This document shows positions 1 through 4,807 of a stretch of DNA of 7,286 bases, one piece after another. Source of the stretch: Clostridia bacterium (lineage in GTDB: Bacteria; Bacillota; Clostridia; Christensenellales; Borkfalkiaceae); NCBI GenBank assembly GCA_017646945.1, contig JAGCLN010000307.1, positions 1-7,286 on the forward strand, read 5' to 3'. The notes below the pieces were generated by a model, which saw only the letters and a program-made list of their open reading frames with translations, had not been told where the DNA came from and searched no databases. Within the stretch, counting starts at the first letter, position 1. Every line of letters begins with the position of its first letter. The position numbers were made by a program, and so were the translations under genes.

Positions 1-14
1 ACAGGTCGCCCCAA

Positions 15-263
15 TTAATCCGCTAAAAACTTCGTTATGCATCGTTTCTGTAAAACTCGTGCGACTGCAATGACCAAAAAGGTCTATTGCACTCTCCCAA
101 GTTTTACGAGCCTTGCCTAACTTGTTTCTAACGTCTTCATTTTAATCCGTTATAAACGGCGCAATACTGCGTTACTGCCGTCAAGTTACAACTGCAACAA
201 CCAACAAGGTCTAACTCATCCAAAACACTTCGCGAGCCTACTTGTGCTTGCTTCTACCATCTT
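15..263. repeat. Two degenerate tandem intergenic units of ~122 bp
   Basis: No gene is visible in the first 365 bases on either strand; all frames are broken by stops. Most of the stretch is an imperfect tandem duplication: unit 1 at 15-137 and unit 2 at 142-263, period about 127 bp. Both begin TTAATCCG, share ACTGCAA and AAGGTCTA at the same internal offsets, share CGAGCCT, and end in TTCTA..TCTT. An ungapped hand alignment of 15-86 with 142-213 gives about 48 of 72 identical positions. The second part needs a one-base gap and is less well conserved. The biological strand is unknown. It could be a decayed mobile or dispersed intergenic repeat, or a diverged structured RNA. I do not recognise the family. 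Confidence 0.6.
50..107. other. Nested stem-loop inside repeat unit 1
   Basis: The inner hairpin pairs TGCAATGACC (66-75) with GGTCTATTGCA (81-91) around an AAAAA loop, with one bulged T. It is enclosed by an 8-bp outer stem, GTAAAACT (50-57) with AGTTTTAC (100-107). Unit 2 keeps the ACC/GGT core at the same place but not the rest of the stem, so the structure is not clearly conserved. It may be an RNA fold, or a palindrome from a mobile-element remnant. Confidence 0.45.
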
Positions 264-272
264 AATTGTGTT

Positions 273-289
273 TTATCAAACCTTGATAA
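273..289. promoter_or_regulatory. Putative XRE operator upstream of the first zinc-ribbon gene
   Basis: Perfect palindrome TTATCAA-ACC-TTGATAA, with 7-bp arms and a 3-bp centre. It has the same TMTCAA-N3-TTGAKA layout as the two sites at 974-988 and 1003-1017 beside the XRE gene. It lies about 20 bp upstream of the -35 box at 310, so it does not overlap the promoter core. Assignment as an operator for the neighbouring XRE protein is inference from the shared motif. Confidence 0.5.
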
Positions 290-309
290 TTAGGCTGTAA
301 ATATTACAC

Positions 310-338
310 TTGACAAATTTTTTCGTTAGCAATATAAT
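310..338 (+). promoter_or_regulatory. Consensus sigma-A promoter of the first zinc-ribbon gene
   Basis: The -35 box TTGACA (310-315) and -10 box TATAAT (333-338) both match consensus exactly and are 17 bp apart. Transcription would start near 345, giving a leader of about 20 nt that carries the AAGGAG ribosome binding site (353-358), 7 nt before ATG 366. Confidence 0.88.
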
Positions 339-365
339 ATTCATATAAAACAAAGGAGAAAAATT

Positions 366-695
366 ATGTTTTGTAAAAATTGCGGTAGTGAAATAAATGA
401 TAATTCATCATTTTGCAGTAGTTGTGGTTCGCCTGTAGAACCTATTCAAACTAAAACTCAAGCAGAACCTAAAAAGGCGGAATCAAAAGCGCTTATCGGT
501 GCGTTATGCGGTTTCTTCTTAGGTATAATCGGTTTAATTATCGGTATTTGCTTATTTAATAACCCTGAAGAAAGAAATTCCTTTATCAAAGGTTGGGCAA
601 TTGCGCTCGTTGTAGGAGTTGTAGCGTCAATCGTTTTAGTAGTAGGTTATTACGTTTTAATCATTGCTCTTGCTGGTGGCACAATGTATATCTAA
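366..695 (+). CDS. Zinc-ribbon, two-TM small membrane protein (paralogue A)
   Basis: A 109-residue protein of unknown function. The N-terminus is a CxxC-x10-CxxC zinc ribbon (C3, C6, C17, C20) of the short type found in many Firmicutes membrane proteins. A hydrophilic linker rich in Gln, Lys and Glu (about 25-41) follows. Then come two hydrophobic segments, about 42-64 and 77-103, joined by a charged turn (PEERNSFIKGW), so the ribbon is probably cytoplasmic. The start is fixed by AAGGAG 7 nt upstream and a consensus promoter. It is a clear paralogue of the gene at 1054-1377: both contain the identical stretch GALCGFFLGIIGLIIG. It converges on the XRE gene across a shared terminator. A sensing or scaffolding role is possible, but nothing in the sequence fixes one. 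Confidence 0.85.
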   Translation: MFCKNCGSEINDNSSFCSSCGSPVEPIQTKTQAEPKKAESKALIGALCGFFLGIIGLIIGICLFNNPEERNSFIKGWAIALVVGVVASIVLVVGYYVLIIALAGGTMYI

Positions 696-716
696 CACAA
701 ATTTAGCACAAAAATT

Positions 717-742
717 AAACGGTGGTTATTCCACCGTTTTTT
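717..742. terminator. Intrinsic terminator, probably bidirectional
   Basis: AAACGGTGG (717-725) pairs perfectly with CCACCGTTT (731-739) around a TTATT loop, and a run of Ts extends to 742. It lies between the convergent zinc-ribbon gene (ending 695) and XRE gene (ending 753). Read from the minus strand the stem is followed by TTTAATTTTT, so it can plausibly terminate both transcripts. Confidence 0.88.
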
Positions 743-752
743 ATTTAACGAA

Positions 753-950
753 TTATTTTCTATCTACGAGTTCATCAATGGTTATATCAAAAAAATTTGC
801 TAATGAAATAAGTTGATTTATAGACGGCTCTGTGTAACCAGTTTCCCAATGAGAAACAGTTTTTGGAGAAACGTCTATTATTTTTGCAAGTTTTTTTTGA
901 TTAATTTTTTGCGTTTTGCGCAAAAGCTTAAGATTTTGTGAAAAACTCAT
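753..950 (-). CDS. XRE/Cro-C1-type HTH transcriptional regulator
   Basis: A 65-residue, single-domain DNA-binding protein. Residues about 5-60 form an HTH_3 (XRE) fold: LRKTQKINQKKLAKIIDVS gives helices 1-2, and SPKTVSHWETGYTEPSI gives the recognition helix and the conserved W-E-x-G turn. The end, LANFFDITIDELV, is the usual last helix. There is no ligand-binding or dimerisation extension, as in small Cro-like repressors. ATG at 950 is preceded by AAGGAG (958-963) at 7 nt. The gene is divergent from the second zinc-ribbon gene, and the 103-bp gap between them holds two near-identical palindromes (974-988, 1003-1017), so repression of that promoter and autoregulation are likely. Its own promoter is unclear: TTGTCA (1002-997) with TTTGAT (980-975) at 16 bp is the best weak candidate. 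Confidence 0.92.
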   Translation of the reverse strand: MSFSQNLKLLRKTQKINQKKLAKIIDVSPKTVSHWETGYTEPSINQLISLANFFDITIDELVDRK

Positions 951-973
951 ATTGAATCTCCTTATAATTAGTT

Positions 974-988
974 TATCAAAAATTGAGA
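974..988. promoter_or_regulatory. Putative XRE operator, distal copy
   Basis: TATCAAAAATTGAGA matches the copy at 1003-1017 in 14 of 15 positions and has the same 6-3-6 architecture; one arm position breaks perfect symmetry. The centre-to-centre distance to the second copy is 29 bp, close to three helical turns. It lies between the XRE start codon and the -35 box at 996, where it would fit autoregulation of the XRE gene. Confidence 0.6.
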
Positions 989-995
989 ATATTAC

Positions 996-1024
996 TTGAC
1001 AATCTCAAAAATTGAGACTATAAT
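996..1024 (+). promoter_or_regulatory. Consensus sigma-A promoter of the second zinc-ribbon gene
   Basis: TTGACA (996-1001) and TATAAT (1019-1024) are both exact consensus with a 17-bp spacer. The spacer is almost filled by the palindrome at 1003-1017, so a bound repressor would block RNA polymerase directly. Confidence 0.88.
1003..1017. promoter_or_regulatory. Putative XRE operator between -35 and -10
   Basis: Perfect palindrome TCTCAA-AAA-TTGAGA inside the spacer of the promoter at 996-1024. This is the classical position for a Cro/C1-type repressor site. The adjacent divergent XRE gene is the obvious candidate binder; binding itself is inferred. Confidence 0.65.
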
Positions 1025-1053
1025 TAAACTTGATTTACTAAGGAGGTCTATTT

Positions 1054-1377
1054 ATGTATTGTAAGAGATGTTATACTGTGAATTCTGATAATGCTAATAA
1101 ATGTGTTAAGTGTGGTGCAGATTTAAACGCGCAAAGACAAATGGCGAAGAAATTGGCCTATTATAAAGGGGCATCAAAAACGCTTATGGGTGCATTATGC
1201 GGTTTCTTCTTAGGTATAATTGGTTTAATCATTGGTCTTTGGTCTTACGGCCCTAACACTTATGAGAGAAAAACTTTCTTAAAAGGTTGGGTGATTTCTC
1301 TTGCTATATCGGTAGTAGGCGTTATCTTCTTATACGTATTCCTCTTACTTATAATGGGTGGTGGATTATTGCTTTAA
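1054..1377 (+). CDS. Zinc-ribbon, two-TM small membrane protein (paralogue B)
   Basis: A 107-residue paralogue of the protein at 366-695, also of unknown function. The zinc ribbon has the same spacing (C3, C6, C17, C20) but a more basic linker (RQMAKKLAYYKGASK). Hydrophobic segments lie at about 43-63 and 79-101, again separated by a charged turn (YERKTFLKGW). The 16-residue stretch GALCGFFLGIIGLIIG is identical in both. Over the matching 48 bases (498-545 and 1189-1236) about 44 are the same, and the differences are silent, which points to duplication under protein-level selection. A strong AAGGAGG site (1040-1046) lies 7 nt before the ATG. Its promoter contains an XRE-type operator, so this copy is probably repressed by the divergent regulator. 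Confidence 0.85.
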   Translation: MYCKRCYTVNSDNANKCVKCGADLNAQRQMAKKLAYYKGASKTLMGALCGFFLGIIGLIIGLWSYGPNTYERKTFLKGWVISLAISVVGVIFLYVFLLLIMGGGLLL

Positions 1378-1387
1378 AATAAAAATT

Positions 1388-1415
1388 AAACGGTGGTTAT
1401 TCCTCCGTTTTTTTT
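1388..1415 (+). terminator. Intrinsic terminator, duplicate of the 717-742 terminator
   Basis: AAACGGTGG (1388-1396), loop TTATT, CCTCCGTTT (1402-1410), then a T run to 1415. It is the same sequence as the terminator after paralogue A except that one stem base has changed, leaving a T-T mismatch (1394/1404). The stem is weaker but the T tract is longer, so it is probably still functional. Confidence 0.78.
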
Positions 1416-1420
1416 ATTCC

Positions 1421-1449
1421 TTAAAATCATAATTTAAAACGCCTATAAG
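1421..1449 (+). promoter_or_regulatory. Possible weak promoter of the Na/Pi transporter gene
   Basis: TTAAAA (1421-1426) and TATAAG (1444-1449) have a 17-bp spacing. A start near 1456 would leave only about 6 nt of leader before ATG 1462, that is, a nearly leaderless mRNA, which would fit the missing ribosome binding site. The region is so AT-rich that chance matches are easy. Confidence 0.3.
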
Positions 1450-1462
1450 TATATTACTTATA
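1444..1462. repeat. Inverted repeat abutting the transporter start codon
   Basis: TATAAGTA (1444-1451) and TACTTATA (1455-1462) are perfect 8-bp arms around TAT. The right arm includes the A of the start codon at 1462. No Shine-Dalgarno sequence occupies this space. It may be a DNA operator or a weak mRNA hairpin. Confidence 0.5.
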
Positions 1463-2472
1463 TGTACGCTATTCAATATATCTTCTTAACGCTTGGCGGT
1501 ATTACCTTTTTTCTTCTCGGGTTAAAGTATATGAGTGAAAATATGGAAAAACTCACGGGCGCAAAAGTTAATAAAGTTTTATCTTCTTGCACTAAAAATA
1601 GATGCGCGGGCGTTTTGACGGGCGCGGTGTCAACGGCGTTGTTGCAGTCAAGCATCGCAACTAACGTTATACTCGTCGGTTTTGTTTCAAGCGGTGTTTT
1701 ATCTTTCTACTCGGCATCGGCGGTAGTAATGGGCGCAAATATCGGCACTACCATTACCGCTCAACTTGTGTCGCTATCGGGTAGTTCCGCCTTCGATATT
1801 ACCGCGCTCGGCTCGGTTATTGCCTTTGTCGGCTTTGTGTTTTCATTTTTTAAAAATGAAAAACTCAATCTTTTAGGCGGTGTTATGGCAGGGTTCGGCA
1901 TGCTGTTTTTCGGCTTAAACGTAATTAGCGATAGCGTTGCCTACTTTAAAAATTTTGAAGCGTTTAGAAATATATTCACGGTAAAAAACCACCTTTTACT
2001 ACTTCTAAACGGAATTTTAGTAACCGCCGTTATCCAAAGTTCTTCCGCCGTTACGAGCGTTATGATAATTCTTGGTTCAAACGGTTTGCTCACCTTTGAA
2101 AGCAGTATGTTTTTAATACTCGGCGCAAATATCGGCACCTGCCTTTGCGTAATACTCTCGGCTATGAATAAACCCGTTGACGCTCGCCGTTCCGCCTTTT
2201 TCAATATCTTTTTCAATATTATAGGCGTGGTAATCTTGTTTGTTCCGCTATCTATTTTCAGTAGTGAAGTGTCGGATGCGTTTTTCAATTTTTCAGGCGG
2301 AATAGAACGCCAAATAGCGAATTTTCACACCTTGTTCAACCTGTTCGTAACCTTAATTTTACTTCCTATATTAAAGCCCGTAACTAATCTTGTGTGCCTA
2401 ATGATTAGAGACGATAAGCCCAAAATCGTTAAAAATCGTGAGATTAAGGGTGTAAAAGTTGCTAAAACGTAG
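1462..2472 (+). CDS. Na/Pi-cotransporter II-related membrane protein, no PhoU domain
   Basis: A 336-residue polytopic membrane protein of the Na_Pi_cotrans family, whose members are associated with sodium-coupled phosphate movement. The family's inverted-repeat signature is visible twice: TALLQSSIATN (58-68) with GANIGTTITAQL (91-102), and TAVIQSSSAVTS (188-199) with GANIGTCLCV (221-230). The first QSS motif reads QSSI where QSSS is usual. The N-terminus (GGITFFLLGLKYMSENMEKLTG) matches the conserved family start, which supports ATG 1462 over the internal ATG near 1531. Many relatives (for example E. coli YjbB) continue into a PhoU-like helical domain; here the protein ends with a short basic tail after about residue 316. 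There is no clear ribosome binding site. Substrate specificity cannot be read from the sequence. Confidence 0.88.
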   Translation: MYAIQYIFLTLGGITFFLLGLKYMSENMEKLTGAKVNKVLSSCTKNRCAGVLTGAVSTALLQSSIATNVILVGFVSSGVLSFYSASAVVMGANIGTTITAQLVSLSGSSAFDITALGSVIAFVGFVFSFFKNEKLNLLGGVMAGFGMLFFGLNVISDSVAYFKNFEAFRNIFTVKNHLLLLLNGILVTAVIQSSSAVTSVMIILGSNGLLTFESSMFLILGANIGTCLCVILSAMNKPVDARRSAFFNIFFNIIGVVILFVPLSIFSSEVSDAFFNFSGGIERQIANFHTLFNLFVTLILLPILKPVTNLVCLMIRDDKPKIVKNREIKGVKVAKT

Positions 2473-2480
2473 TTTTTTAA

Positions 2481-2509
2481 TTGACAATATTATCAAAAAG
2501 GTCTAAAAT
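2481..2509 (+). promoter_or_regulatory. Strong sigma-A promoter of the glycolytic operon
   Basis: TTGACA (2481-2486) and TAAAAT (2504-2509) with a 17-bp spacer. Transcription would begin near 2516, giving a leader of about 24 nt with AAGGAG at 2527-2532, 7 nt before ATG 2540. There is no room for a long riboswitch and no obvious CggR- or CcpA-type operator. Confidence 0.82.
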
Positions 2510-2539
2510 GTTAATAGTAAATTTTGAAGGAGTTATTCT

Positions 2540-3853
2540 ATGAATAAATTAACTGTTAAAGATATAGACGTTAAAGGTAAAAAATGCCTTGTAAGAGTAG
2601 ATTTTAACGTTCCGATGAAAGACGGCGTTATTACTGACGAAAACAGAATCAACGGCGCGCTTCCCACCATTAAGTACCTTATGGAAAACGGCGCGAAAGT
2701 AATTCTTTGTTCACACATGGGTAAACCCCACAACGTTTTCAACGAAAAGATTAAACTTAACAAGAAAGAAAAGAAAGCCGTTGAAGCCCTTCCTGAAGAA
2801 GAAAGAGCAGCAGCAACCGCTGAATTTATTGAAAAGGCTAAAAAAGACGTAAAGAAATACTCTTTAAAGCCGGTAGCGGACAGGCTTAATGAAATTCTTG
2901 GTGGTAAAGTAACTTTCGCAACCGATACCGTAGGTGCAGATGCTTGCGCTAAGGTTGACGCGCTTAAGGAAGGCGAAGTTTTAATTTTAGAAAACACTCG
3001 TTTTGACGCAGGCGAAGAAGGTAAAGATTTAGAATTCTGCAAAAAGCTCGCCGCTTTTGCTGACGTGTTCGTAAACGATGCTTTCGGTACTGCTCACCGT
3101 TCACACGCATCAACTGCCGCTATCGTTGAATACGGCCTTGTTAAGACTGCGGTTTGCGGTTTCCTTATCGAAAAGGAACTTTCCGTTATGGCAGACTCTT
3201 TAGAAAATCCCGTTAGACCTTTCGTAGCAGTTCTCGGTGGCGCAAAAGTTGCTGATAAACTCAACGTAATTTCTAACTTACTTGAAAAGTGCGATACCTT
3301 AATCGTTGGCGGTGGTATGGCTTACACCTTCTTAAAGGCTAAGGGCTATGAAGTTGGCGCATCACTCGTTGACCTTGAAAAGATTGATTACTGTAACGAA
3401 ATGATTGCTAAGGCTGAAAAACTTGGCAAAGAACTCGTTCTTCCTATCGATACTACTATCGCTAAAGAATTCCCCAATCCTATCGATGCTGAAATCGAAG
3501 TTTCAGTAGTTGATAGCGATAAGATTCCTGCTGATATGATGGGTCTTGATATCGGCGATAAGACTATGGAACTTTTCGCAAGTAAAGTTAAAAACGCCAA
3601 GACTGTTATTTGGAACGGTCCTATGGGCGTATTTGAAAACCCCACTTTAGCAAAGGGTACTATCGCAGTTGCTAAGGCTATGGCTGAAGCGGACGGTGCA
3701 ACTACTATTATCGGTGGTGGCGATAGCGCAGCGGCTGTTGCTCAACTCGGCTTTGCAGATAAGATGAGCCACATTTCAACCGGTGGTGGCGCGTCACTTG
3801 AACTTTTCGAAGGTAAAGTGTTACCGGGTATCGCTTGCCTTAACGAAAGATAA
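2540..3853 (+). CDS. pgk: Phosphoglycerate kinase with an N-domain insertion
   Basis: Cytoplasmic glycolytic enzyme that transfers phosphate from 1,3-bisphosphoglycerate to ADP, making ATP and 3-phosphoglycerate. The signature RVDFNVP starts at R19, with substrate contacts D21, N23, R36 and H59 in their usual positions. R154 (LENTRF) and R187 (GTAHRSHAS) correspond to R118 and R151 of standard PGKs, displaced by 36. The C-domain shows GGAK (K236), GGGDS (392-396) and TGGGAS (414-419) for nucleotide binding and catalysis. At 437 residues it is longer than the usual 390-420. The excess is a Lys/Glu/Ala-rich segment at about residues 66-104, between SHMGKP and YSLKPVA. First gene of a pgk-tpiA-gpmI operon; gap is not upstream, where a Na/Pi transporter sits instead. 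Confidence 0.97.
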   Translation: MNKLTVKDIDVKGKKCLVRVDFNVPMKDGVITDENRINGALPTIKYLMENGAKVILCSHMGKPHNVFNEKIKLNKKEKKAVEALPEEERAAATAEFIEKAKKDVKKYSLKPVADRLNEILGGKVTFATDTVGADACAKVDALKEGEVLILENTRFDAGEEGKDLEFCKKLAAFADVFVNDAFGTAHRSHASTAAIVEYGLVKTAVCGFLIEKELSVMADSLENPVRPFVAVLGGAKVADKLNVISNLLEKCDTLIVGGGMAYTFLKAKGYEVGASLVDLEKIDYCNEMIAKAEKLGKELVLPIDTTIAKEFPNPIDAEIEVSVVDSDKIPADMMGLDIGDKTMELFASKVKNAKTVIWNGPMGVFENPTLAKGTIAVAKAMAEADGATTIIGGGDSAAAVAQLGFADKMSHISTGGGASLELFEGKVLPGIACLNER

Positions 3854-3903
3854 GACCATCTTATAAAAAACTAAAACGAAAACATTTTTTTGGAGATATT
3901 GAT

Positions 3904-4650
3904 ATGAGAAAAGCAATTATTGCAGGTAACTGGAAAATGAACCTTACCCCTTCACAAGGCGTAGCGCTTGTAAACGAACTTAAACCCTTAGTTAAAGATG
4001 CAGACTGTGACGTTGTAGTTTGCGTTCCCGCAACTGACATTTATGCGGTAGGCGAAGCATTAAAGGGTTCAAATATTAAACTTGGTGCAGAAAACGTTCA
4101 CTTTGCTGATAACGGTGCATACACCGGTGAAATTTCAGCAGATATGCTTTTAGAACTCGGCGTTGAATACGTTATTATCGGTCACAGCGAAAGAAGACAA
4201 TACTTTGCTGAAACTGACGAAACCGTTAATAAGAGAACTTTACAAGCATTAAAGAAAGGTCTTATTCCCATCGTTTGCGTTGGTGAAACCTTAGAAGAAA
4301 GAGAAACCAACAAGACTGAAGACGTGTTAAAGCGTCAAATCGTTGAAGGTTTAAACGGCGTTGAAGACCTTACTAAACTCGTTATCGCATACGAACCCGT
4401 ATGGGCTATCGGTACTGGTAAGACCGCTACTAGCGAACAAGCAAACGAAACTATCGGTTATATCCGTAAAGTTCTTGCAGAAACTTTCTGCCCCGAATGT
4501 GCAAGCAAAGTTAGAATTCAATATGGTGGTTCTATGAAACCCGGTAACGCAAAAGAACTTATGGCTATGGCTGAAATCGACGGTGGCTTAATCGGTGGTG
4601 CAGCATTAAAGGCTGCTGATTTCTCGGCTATCGTTAATTACAATCGCTAA
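3904..4650 (+). CDS. tpiA: Triosephosphate isomerase
   Basis: Interconverts dihydroxyacetone phosphate and glyceraldehyde 3-phosphate in the cytoplasm. At 248 residues it is a normal full-length TIM barrel. All catalytic residues are present: N9 and K11 (AGNWKMN), H94 (IIGHSERR) and E164 ([11 protein letters not shown], the family signature, followed by the mobile loop-6 region). The phosphate-binding [10 protein letters not shown] near residue 207 and the GGLIGGAAL motif near the C-terminus are intact. A GGAG site (3892-3895) lies 8 nt before the ATG. It starts 50 bp after pgk with no terminator or promoter visible between, so it is almost certainly co-transcribed from the promoter at 2481. 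Confidence 0.98.
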   Translation: MRKAIIAGNWKMNLTPSQGVALVNELKPLVKDADCDVVVCVPATDIYAVGEALKGSNIKLGAENVHFADNGAYTGEISADMLLELGVEYVIIGHSERRQYFAETDETVNKRTLQALKKGLIPIVCVGETLEERETNKTEDVLKRQIVEGLNGVEDLTKLVIAYEPVWAIGTGKTATSEQANETIGYIRKVLAETFCPECASKVRIQYGGSMKPGNAKELMAMAEIDGGLIGGAALKAADFSAIVNYNR

Positions 4651-4673
4651 GTCGATATAAATTTTGCAAATCT

Positions 4674-4689
4674 CGTTTTGCTCGTTTCT
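4674..4689. repeat. Fragment resembling the left-end repeat unit
   Basis: CGTTTTGCTCGTTTCT here resembles CGTTATGCATCGTTTCT at 33-49 in the tandem units, with one substitution and one missing base. Similarity beyond this core is weak. It may be a decayed copy of the same intergenic element in the tpiA-gpmI gap, or chance. Confidence 0.3.
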
Positions 4690-4739
4690 ATTATCGTATC
4701 AGTTTTATAAGCGTAGTAACACGAAATACTGAATATAAC

Positions 4740-4756
4740 ACAAATCAATGATTTGT
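4740..4756. repeat. Short palindrome in the tpiA-gpmI gap
   Basis: ACAAATCA-A-TGATTTGT is a perfect 8-bp inverted repeat with a one-base centre. It is AT-rich and not followed by a T tract, so it is not a terminator. It could be a protein-binding site; its spacing differs from the XRE-type sites. Confidence 0.4.
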
Positions 4757-4768
4757 ATATAACTACAC

Positions 4769-4793
4769 TTTAACCACTCTTTGAGTGGTTAAA
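4769..4793 (+). promoter_or_regulatory. Perfect hairpin just before the gpmI ribosome binding site
   Basis: TTTAACCACTC (4769-4779) pairs over 11 bp with GAGTGGTTAAA (4783-4793) around a TTT loop. It is followed by CTTTT and then GGAG (4799-4802), only 5 nt beyond the stem. The tail has just four Ts, so it is at best a weak terminator or attenuator. It may instead protect or mark an mRNA processing end, or affect ribosome access. No clear promoter is visible between it and gpmI. Confidence 0.6.
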
Positions 4794-4807
4794 CTTTTGG
4801 AGATTTT

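Noticed and set aside
75..86. CAAAAAGGTCTA shared between repeat unit 1 and the pgk promoter (2495-2505 region)
   Set aside because: An 11-12-base A-rich match with no flanking similarity is plausible by chance.
15..263. CRISPR array
   Set aside because: There are only two long degenerate units with no short exact repeats, no regular unique spacers and no cas genes.
1..300. Remnant of a protein gene or tRNA in the left intergenic region
   Set aside because: All frames are interrupted at short intervals, no domain motif was recognised, and no cloverleaf could be drawn. The tandem repeat explains the visible structure better.
1941..2288. 115-codon minus-strand open frame inside the Na/Pi transporter
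   Set aside because: Antisense shadow of a well-supported membrane protein, with no ribosome binding site and no recognisable domain. The minus-strand frames at 1473-1655 and 3388-3645 are rejected for the same reason.
2464..2476. AAAAC-GTA-GTTTT as a terminator for the transporter gene
   Set aside because: The stem is only 5 bp and nearly all A-T, and it overlaps the stop codon; too weak to annotate despite the following Ts.
2492..2499. TATCAAAA in the pgk promoter spacer, similar to half of the XRE operator
   Set aside because: Only one half-site is present; the other arm (GGTCTA) does not match TTGAKA, so control of pgk by the XRE protein is not supported.
2533..3042. 169-codon open frame on the minus strand inside pgk
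   Set aside because: It lies antisense to an unmistakable pgk with all catalytic motifs; the Ser/Leu-rich product resembles no family and reflects codon bias of the sense gene.
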